Origin: Pseudomonadota bacterium
GTDB lineage: Bacteria > Pseudomonadota > Gammaproteobacteria > Burkholderiales > Burkholderiaceae_C
NCBI GenBank assembly: GCA_023390985.1
Contig: JAEWBU010000160.1
Location: 1 to 18,029 of the forward strand
Reading direction: 5' to 3'
DNA length: 18,029 nucleotides
Shown one piece after another: positions 13,767 through 18,029 of this stretch. The notes under the pieces were generated by a model. That model was given only the letters and a program-made list of their open reading frames with translations. It was not told the DNA's origin and searched no databases. Positions within the stretch are counted from its first letter, which is position 1. Each line of letters begins with the position of its first letter. Made by a program: the position numbers and the translations under genes.

Positions 13767-14251
13767 GCCGGGGGCGCCTGATCCGCGCGGCCCGCGAGCA
13801 GGCGCTTGGCCGAGTAGGTCATCACCAGTTCGCCGCGCTGGTTGCGGACCTCGACGTCCGAATCCACGATCGCGCGATTGCCCTTGGACGTGGGCCGGAT
13901 GCCGGCGACGGTGATGACCGCCTCGATGCTGTCGTTCACCCGCACGGGCGCGTGGATCTTCTGGGTCAGCTCCAGCATCGCCAGGCCCGTGCCCTGGATC
14001 ATGGTCTGCAGGATGAAGCCCTCGATCAGCGTGTAGGTCAGCGCGCCCGGCACCGGCCGCCCGCCGATGGCACCGGCCGCGCCTTCGCTGTCGATGAAGA
14101 TCATCTCCAGCATGCCGGTCACGCTGATGAAGTTCACCAAGTCGGTCTCGGTGACGGTGCGCCGGTAGGTGCGGAACCGCTGCCCGACCTGCAGGTCCTC
14201 GAAGAAGAAGCCCTGCCCCAGCCGGGGCAGGTCGTCACGCGGGGTGCTCAT
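13751..14251 (-). CDS. MaoC-fold (hotdog) protein lacking the usual catalytic Asp/His
   Basis: Single-hotdog protein of 166 residues, size and fold pattern typical of MaoC-like dehydratases: FFFEDLQVGQRF (15-26), TVTETDLVNFISVTG (32-46), KIHAPVRVNDSIEAVITVAG and GNRAIVDSDVEVRNQRGELVM (C-terminal strands). The active-site segment departs from the hydratase-2 rule T-G-D-x-N-P-x-H-x-D: here it reads TGMLEMIFID (45-54), placing M47 at the catalytic Asp and F52 at the His. The later H-G motif is replaced by PVPGALTY (66-73). It may be a non-hydratase hotdog or a scaffold/binding protein; function not assigned. The ATG at 14249-14251 overlaps the CoA-transferase stop (ATGA) and has AAGGA nearby upstream. 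It is the last gene of the unit, with its TAG stop 16 bp inside the convergent PRISE gene. The longer open frame upstream is a shadow of the CoA-transferase. Confidence 0.85.
   Translation of the reverse strand: MSTPRDDLPRLGQGFFFEDLQVGQRFRTYRRTVTETDLVNFISVTGMLEMIFIDSEGAAGAIGGRPVPGALTYTLIEGFILQTMIQGTGLAMLELTQKIHAPVRVNDSIEAVITVAGIRPTSKGNRAIVDSDVEVRNQRGELVMTYSAKRLLAGRADQAPPAQDGR
13774..13805. terminator. GC-rich hairpin just past the rightward unit; possible terminator or pause site
   Basis: GCGCCTG (13774-13780) pairs perfectly with CAGGCGC (13799-13805). Between them CGCG (13784-13787) can pair with CGCG (13793-13796), making a long stem-loop 8 bp after the stop of the PRISE gene. No run of T follows on the plus strand (TTGGCC), so it is not a classic intrinsic terminator. 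It also lies inside the coding end of the opposing gene, so part of the symmetry could be chance in GC-rich codons. Confidence 0.25.
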
Positions 14252-15426
14252 CCTGTGTCCTTGTCTCCTGGCGCGAAGCCTATCTCCGCCAGCACCTCGG
14301 CGGTGTGCTCGCCCAGGCGCGGCGCCATCCGCACCGGCAGCGGCTGCCGGTCGATGCGCACGGGCGGGCCGGGGAAGCGCAGCTCGCCCATCGCCGGATC
14401 GTGCAGCGTGCGGAAGAAGCCGGTGGCCTGCAGGTGCGGATCGCTTTCCAGCTCGTCCAGCGCATTCACGCGAGCGGCCGGGATCTCCAGCCGCTCGCAG
14501 GCCTCCAGCCATTCGGCCGTGGTCCGCGTCAGCAGCAGGTCGGCCGCCAGGGCGTACAGCTCGCCGATGTGGCGGGTGCGCTCGCCCATGTTGGCGAAGC
14601 GCGGGTCGGCCGCGGCGTCCCGCCGTCCGCATTCCTGGAAGAAGCGCCGCCAGTGCAGGTCGGTGTAGGGCATGACGCAGACGAAGCCGTCGCGGGTGCG
14701 GTACGGCCGCCGGTGCGCGGCCAGCACGCGCGGATAGCCGCAGTCCGCCAGCGGCGGCGAGAAGTGGTGGCCGTAGAAATACTCGACCAGGTTGAAGGCG
14801 GCCATCGCCTCGAACATCGGCACCTCCACGTACGCCCCGCGGCCGGTGCGCTCGCGCGCGAACAGGGCGGCCAGGATGGCGTGCGTGGCCACCAGCGCGC
14901 AGGTCTTGTCCGCCGCGATGGTGGGGAAGTAGAGCGGATCGCCCGATTGCCGCTGCATCAGCGCCGCGCCGCCGGCCATGCCCTGGATGATGTCGTCGTA
15001 GGCGGGCCTGCCGCCGTACGGCCCATCCTCGCCGAAGCCGTGCAGCCCGACGTAGATCAGCCTCGGATGGCGTGCCGCCAGCGCCTGCGGGTCGAGCCCG
15101 ATCGCCGCGAGCTTCTGCGGCCGGATGCTGTGCATCAGCACGTCGGCGGTCGCCACCAGCGCATGCAGCGCCTCGCGGTCGCGCGGCTGCTTGAGGTCCA
15201 GGACCACGCTGCGCTTGCCGCGGTTGACGCCCAGGAAGATGGCGCCCATGCCCGCCTCGGTGCTGGGCCCGGTGTTGCGCGTCGAGTCGCCCTCGGGCGG
15301 CTCGACCTTGATGACGTCGGCGCCGTAGTCCGCCAGGTTCTGGCTGGCGTAGGGCCCCAGCACGATCGCGCTGAGGTCGACGACCCGGATGCCTTCCAGG
15401 GGCAGGGCCGCGGGGCCGCCGCTCAT
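14248..15426 (-). CDS. Family III CoA-transferase (CaiB/BaiF type)
   Basis: Third family III CoA-transferase of the window, 392 residues and complete. Signature segments: GIRVVDLSAIVLGPYASQNL (12-31), DYGADVIKVEPPEGDSTRNT (33-52), NRGKRSVVLDLKQPRDREAL (68-87), and LHGFGEDGPYGGRPAYDDII (128-147). The predicted catalytic Asp is D173 in TIAADKTCALVA. I chose the ATG at 15424-15426 because it begins just ahead of the conserved N-terminus, overlaps the upstream Bug-protein stop (ATGA), and has GGAG ahead of it. An upstream in-frame start would add 13 unconserved residues inside the Bug gene. Its partners in this unit, two solute-binding proteins, a MaoC-fold protein and an acyl-CoA dehydrogenase-like protein, suggest a second organic-acid pathway. 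Substrate unknown. Confidence 0.92.
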   Translation of the reverse strand: MSGGPAALPLEGIRVVDLSAIVLGPYASQNLADYGADVIKVEPPEGDSTRNTGPSTEAGMGAIFLGVNRGKRSVVLDLKQPRDREALHALVATADVLMHSIRPQKLAAIGLDPQALAARHPRLIYVGLHGFGEDGPYGGRPAYDDIIQGMAGGAALMQRQSGDPLYFPTIAADKTCALVATHAILAALFARERTGRGAYVEVPMFEAMAAFNLVEYFYGHHFSPPLADCGYPRVLAAHRRPYRTRDGFVCVMPYTDLHWRRFFQECGRRDAAADPRFANMGERTRHIGELYALAADLLLTRTTAEWLEACERLEIPAARVNALDELESDPHLQATGFFRTLHDPAMGELRFPGPPVRIDRQPLPVRMAPRLGEHTAEVLAEIGFAPGDKDTG

Positions 15427-16415
15427 TCGATCGTGACTCCGGAGTCCTTCACGACCTTCGCCCAACGCGCCAGTTCCGACTTGACGTAGGCCGCGTACTC
15501 GGCCTGCGTGGACCCCAGCGGCTCGGCGCCCTGCACCGCGAGCTTGGCGCGCAGGTCGGGGCTCTGGAGCGCCTTGACGATCTCGGCGTTCAACCGGCCC
15601 ACCACCGCCTTGGGCGTGCCGGCCGGCGCCATCACGCCCTGCCAGGCACCAGTCTCGAAGCCCGGCATGACGGACTCGGACAGGGTGGGCACGTCGGGGA
15701 ACAGCGACATGCGCTTGGCCGTGGTGACGGCCAGCAGCTTCATGCGCTTGTCCTTCACGAAACCCATCACCGAGTTGATGGTGTCGGTCATGAACTGGAT
15801 GTCGCCGCTGGCCAGCGCCAGGTCGGCGGGCGCGCTGCCCTTGAAGGGCGCGTGCACCGCGTCGATGCCGTTGGCCTGCACGAACTGGAAGGCGCCCAGG
15901 TGCGTCACGTTGCCGTTGCCGGCCGACCCGTAGGTGAGCTTGCCCGGGTTCGCCTTGGCGTAGGCGATGAATTCCCGGACGTTGCTGGCCGGCACGCTGG
16001 GATGCACCACGAGGGCCAGCGGCACCACCGCGGTCAGCGCCACCGGCACGAAGTCCTTCTCGACGTTGTACGAGAGGTTCTTGTACAGCGCCGGGCTGAG
16101 CGTGATCGACGAGGTGTTGTAGAGGATGGTGTGGCCGTCGGCCGGCGCCTTGGCGACCGCCATCGCCCCGATGTTGCCGTTGGCGCCGCCCTTGTTGTCC
16201 ACGACGACGTTCTGCCCGAGCTGTTCGCCGAGCTTCTGCGCCAGCAGGCGCGCGACCAGGTCGGTCGGGCCACCCGGCGGGAACGGCACCACCATCGTGA
16301 TCGGCTTGGAAGGCCAGGTGCCCTGGGCCATGGCCGGCACGCAGGCGGCGGCCAGCAGGCCGGCGGCGGTGGCGGCGCGCAGCACGCGGCGGCGCTGCAG
16401 GTGGGTCTGCTTCAT
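15423..16415 (-). CDS. Bug/TctC-family tripartite tricarboxylate-type solute-binding protein
   Basis: Periplasmic binding protein of the Bug superfamily, 330 residues, typical length. The signal peptide MKQTHLQRRRVLRAATAAGL continues to a likely cleavage after AMA (about residue 30); QRRRVLRA also fits a Tat-type motif. The mature start WPSKPITMVVPFPPGGPTDL with the following VARLLAQKLGEQL is the Bug hallmark, and VVVDNKGGANGNIGAMAVAK is the second conserved block. Start choice: an ATG at 16440-16442 overlaps the upstream stop (ATGA) but has no usable ribosome-binding site, whereas the ATG at 16413-16415 has AGGAGACAAGA directly upstream, so I chose the latter. No TctA/TctB membrane genes are in the window, so it is an orphan receptor here. 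Bug proteins bind small carboxylates, aromatic acids or related solutes; ligand not assignable. Confidence 0.92.
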   Translation of the reverse strand: MKQTHLQRRRVLRAATAAGLLAAACVPAMAQGTWPSKPITMVVPFPPGGPTDLVARLLAQKLGEQLGQNVVVDNKGGANGNIGAMAVAKAPADGHTILYNTSSITLSPALYKNLSYNVEKDFVPVALTAVVPLALVVHPSVPASNVREFIAYAKANPGKLTYGSAGNGNVTHLGAFQFVQANGIDAVHAPFKGSAPADLALASGDIQFMTDTINSVMGFVKDKRMKLLAVTTAKRMSLFPDVPTLSESVMPGFETGAWQGVMAPAGTPKAVVGRLNAEIVKALQSPDLRAKLAVQGAEPLGSTQAEYAAYVKSELARWAKVVKDSGVTIE

Positions 16416-16417
16416 TC

Positions 16418-16427
16418 TTGTCTCCTG
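16418..16427 (-). promoter_or_regulatory. Ribosome-binding site that decides the start of the first Bug gene
   Basis: The minus strand reads CAGGAGACAA just before the ATG at 16415. The competing ATG at 16442 has AGGA only one base upstream, too close to act. Closely similar AGGAGACA sequences precede the second Bug gene (ATG 17419) and the ABC binding-protein gene (ATG 8591), supporting this choice. Confidence 0.65.
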
Positions 16428-16438
16428 CGGTTCCGGGT

Positions 16439-17419
16439 TCATTCCTGCTGCACGTTGGCCTTGACCGCCAGGCGCTTCCACTGCTCGATCTCGGCCGCCT
16501 GGAACTTGCGCATCTCCTCGGCGCCGCCGTTCATGGTCTCGGCGCCGAGGTTCTCGTAGAAGGTGCGGGTCTCGGGCAGGCGCTCGATCTGCGCCAGCAG
16601 GCTGGCCAGCTTGTCGGTCTCGGCCTTGGGCGTCTTGGCGCTCACCATCGCGCCCACCCACACGTAGGCGGAGAAGCCGGGCAGCCCGGCCTCACCCATG
16701 TGCGGCACCTGCGGGAGGGCCGCCGCTCGGCGATCGGAGGCGACCGCGAGCGCGCGGATCTTGCCGGCCTTGATCAGCTCGGCCGAGGCCGTGATGTCGG
16801 CGAAGGCGAGGTCCACGGTGCCGGAGGCGACGGCCGTCAGAGCCTCGGAGGCGCCCTTGAACGGCACGTTCGTGGTCTCGATGCCGGCTCGCTCCTTGAG
16901 CGCTTCGTTCATCAACTGGTAGCCCGCGGAGCCGCCGGCATGGTTCAGCTTCCCGGGCGCGGCCTTGGCCGCGGCGACCAGGTCCGATACCGTCCTGAAC
17001 GGCGACTGCGGCGGCACCGCCAGCACGGTCGGCGCGCGCATCATCATCGACAGCGGCGCGAAATCGGTCTGCGGGTTGTAGGGCAGGCTGCGGAACAGCG
17101 CGACGTTCACCGCCAGCGTGGAGTTGCTGCCCACGAACACCGTGTAGCCGTCGGGCGGCGCGGCCAGCACCTGCTTGACCGCGATGAACCCGTTCGCGCC
17201 CGGCTTGTTCTCCACGACCACGGGCTGGCCCGTCATCTCCGTGAGCTTCTTGCCGAAGTAGCGCGCCGAGGTGTCGGTGCCGCTGCCCGGCGGGAACGGC
17301 ACGACGAACCTGATCGGGCGGTTCGGGAAATCCTGCGCCTGCGCGAGCGCGGAGGCCGCGGGAACGAGGGCCGCGGCCGCGAGCGCGGCGCCGGCCACCA
17401 GAAATGCTGTGCGCTTCAT
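16439..17419 (-). CDS. Bug/TctC-family tripartite tricarboxylate-type solute-binding protein
   Basis: Second, divergent Bug protein, 326 residues. The Sec signal peptide is MKRTAFLVAGAALAAAALVP with likely cleavage after ALA (residue 26), leaving QAQDFPNRPIRFVVPFPPGS at the mature N-terminus. The paired conserved blocks are PIRFVVPFPPGSGTDTSARYF and PVVVENKPGANGFIAVKQVL. Two positions that line the Bug ligand pocket region differ from the neighbouring copy (PPGSGTDT against PPGGPTDL), so the two probably bind different ligands (inference). The ATG at 17417-17419 is preceded by AAGGAGACAGG. It begins 31 bp after the acyl-CoA dehydrogenase-like gene and is followed directly by the other Bug gene. 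A longer in-frame opening exists upstream, but it precedes the signal peptide and overlaps the dehydrogenase gene. Confidence 0.92.
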   Translation of the reverse strand: MKRTAFLVAGAALAAAALVPAASALAQAQDFPNRPIRFVVPFPPGSGTDTSARYFGKKLTEMTGQPVVVENKPGANGFIAVKQVLAAPPDGYTVFVGSNSTLAVNVALFRSLPYNPQTDFAPLSMMMRAPTVLAVPPQSPFRTVSDLVAAAKAAPGKLNHAGGSAGYQLMNEALKERAGIETTNVPFKGASEALTAVASGTVDLAFADITASAELIKAGKIRALAVASDRRAAALPQVPHMGEAGLPGFSAYVWVGAMVSAKTPKAETDKLASLLAQIERLPETRTFYENLGAETMNGGAEEMRKFQAAEIEQWKRLAVKANVQQE

Positions 17420-17450
17420 CCTGTCTCCTTGTGTTGTCGTTATCGAATCT

Positions 17451-18029
17451 TCACGCGGCCCGCACGAACTCGGCGAGCGTGGTCTGCGCCGCGAGCACCT
17501 GCCGGCCGACGAGTGCGTTCCAGTGGTGCTCCGACCCATGGGCCATGCGCCACTCGTGCAGGCGGCGCGTCAGCAGCTGCAGGTCGTATTCCTCGGTGAC
17601 GCCGATGGCGCCGTGCAGCGCATGGGCCGTGTTCGCCACCTCCACCGCCGCCTCGCTGGCGCGGGCCTTGGCCATCGCCGCCGGCAGCAGGCGCGGCGCG
17701 CGGCCGTCGTGCTGGAACGCCGCTTCGGCGGCGATCGAGACCGCCGCGACCAGCTCCGCCGACACGCTCAGCTGGTGCTGCACCGCCTGGAACTTGCCGA
17801 GGCTGCGGCCGAACTGCACGCGGTCGTTGCAGTAGGCGAGCGTCATCTCGAACACGCGGGTCATCGCCCCGGCGAGCAGAGCCGCGTGCAGGGCCGCGGC
17901 GAAGGCGGGCAGCGCGGCGGCGTCGCCCTGCAGGGCTTCCGCGCCGCCGCCGTCCTTCCACGTGAGCGTCGCGACCTGCGTGTGGTGCACCTGGACGGCC
18001 TGCCGCCGCGCCTGCGCGCAGTCCAGCAG
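17451..18029 (-). CDS. Acyl-CoA dehydrogenase-like protein, C-terminal part (5' end cut by window edge)
   Basis: The visible 192 residues form the C-terminal helical domain of the acyl-CoA dehydrogenase family; the rest lies beyond 18029. Recognisable segments are ALLAGAMTRVFEMTLAYCND with following RVQFGRSLGKFQAVQHQLSV (the R-x-Q-F-G-x-x-L-x-x-F-Q-x-x-Q-H block) and AHALHGAIGVTEEYDLQLLT. After that, RRLHEWRMAHGSEHHW occupies the place of the R-D-x-R-I-x-x-I-Y-E-G-T-S-E block, so the usual catalytic Glu appears to be absent (His at that point). This pattern is seen in one subunit of two-subunit acyl-CoA dehydrogenases; if so, a catalytic partner should lie just upstream outside the window. 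A GTG at 17988-17990 is internal and not the start, because homologous sequence continues upstream. The next gene starts 31 bp downstream. Confidence 0.85.
   Translation of the reverse strand: MLDCAQARRQAVQVHHTQVATLTWKDGGGAEALQGDAAALPAFAAALHAALLAGAMTRVFEMTLAYCNDRVQFGRSLGKFQAVQHQLSVSAELVAAVSIAAEAAFQHDGRAPRLLPAAMAKARASEAAVEVANTAHALHGAIGVTEEYDLQLLTRRLHEWRMAHGSEHHWNALVGRQVLAAQTTLAEFVRAA

Noticed and set aside
16415..16442. Earlier ATG for the first Bug gene, overlapping the upstream stop as ATGA
   Set aside because: It would place nine polar residues before the signal peptide and lacks a properly spaced ribosome-binding site, while the later ATG has AGGAGACAAGA.

Overview
This 18-kb window is very GC-rich and almost fully coding. 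It looks like a chromosomal catabolic locus from a Burkholderiales betaproteobacterium, Comamonadaceae-like (Variovorax, Ramlibacter or Acidovorax type). That placement is an inference from the base composition, the tandem orphan Bug/TctC-type binding proteins with AGGAGACA ribosome-binding sites, and the many acyl-CoA genes. I saw no RNA genes, insertion sequences, CRISPR arrays or phage genes. The only non-coding stretch longer than 35 bp is the 278-bp gap at 8592-8869.

There are three transcription units. (1) A leftward unit, 8591 down to 1, encodes a periplasmic binding protein and both ATPases and both permeases of a Liv/HAAT-type ABC importer. It continues with an acyl-CoA dehydrogenase, a TetR regulator with a probable TTG start, a PaaK-like CoA ligase and a family III CoA-transferase cut by the left edge. 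(2) A divergent rightward unit, 8870-13766, encodes an enoyl-CoA hydratase, a two-domain MaoC/hydratase-2, a second family III CoA-transferase, an MDR quinone/enoyl reductase and an SDR of the progesterone-5beta-reductase/iridoid-synthase-like (PRISE) type. (3) A leftward unit entering from the right edge, 18029 down to 13751, encodes the C-terminal part of an acyl-CoA dehydrogenase-like protein, two Bug-type binding proteins, a third family III CoA-transferase and a small MaoC-fold protein lacking the usual catalytic residues. Units 2 and 3 converge and their stop regions overlap by 16 bp.

Nearly every gene junction in units 1 and 2 is a 1-8 bp overlap (ATGA, TGATG, TTGA) or a 1-bp gap, so the proteins are probably made in coupled fashion. 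The 278-bp divergent region carries two copies of the same inverted repeat, ATACCG-NN-CGGTAT. Each sits inside a plausible sigma70 promoter, one facing each way. The simplest reading is that the TetR protein from unit 1 represses both the importer/ligase unit and the hydratase/reductase unit, and is released by a pathway acyl-CoA.

Taken together, units 1 and 2 look like a self-contained module: import a carboxylic acid, make its CoA thioester (ligase or CoA transfer), desaturate it, hydrate it, and reduce an enone or enoyl intermediate. The substrate cannot be named from sequence. No 3-hydroxyacyl-CoA dehydrogenase or thiolase is present, and the PRISE-type enone reductase hints at a cyclic or branched (terpenoid-, steroid- or aryl-derived) acid rather than a plain fatty acid.
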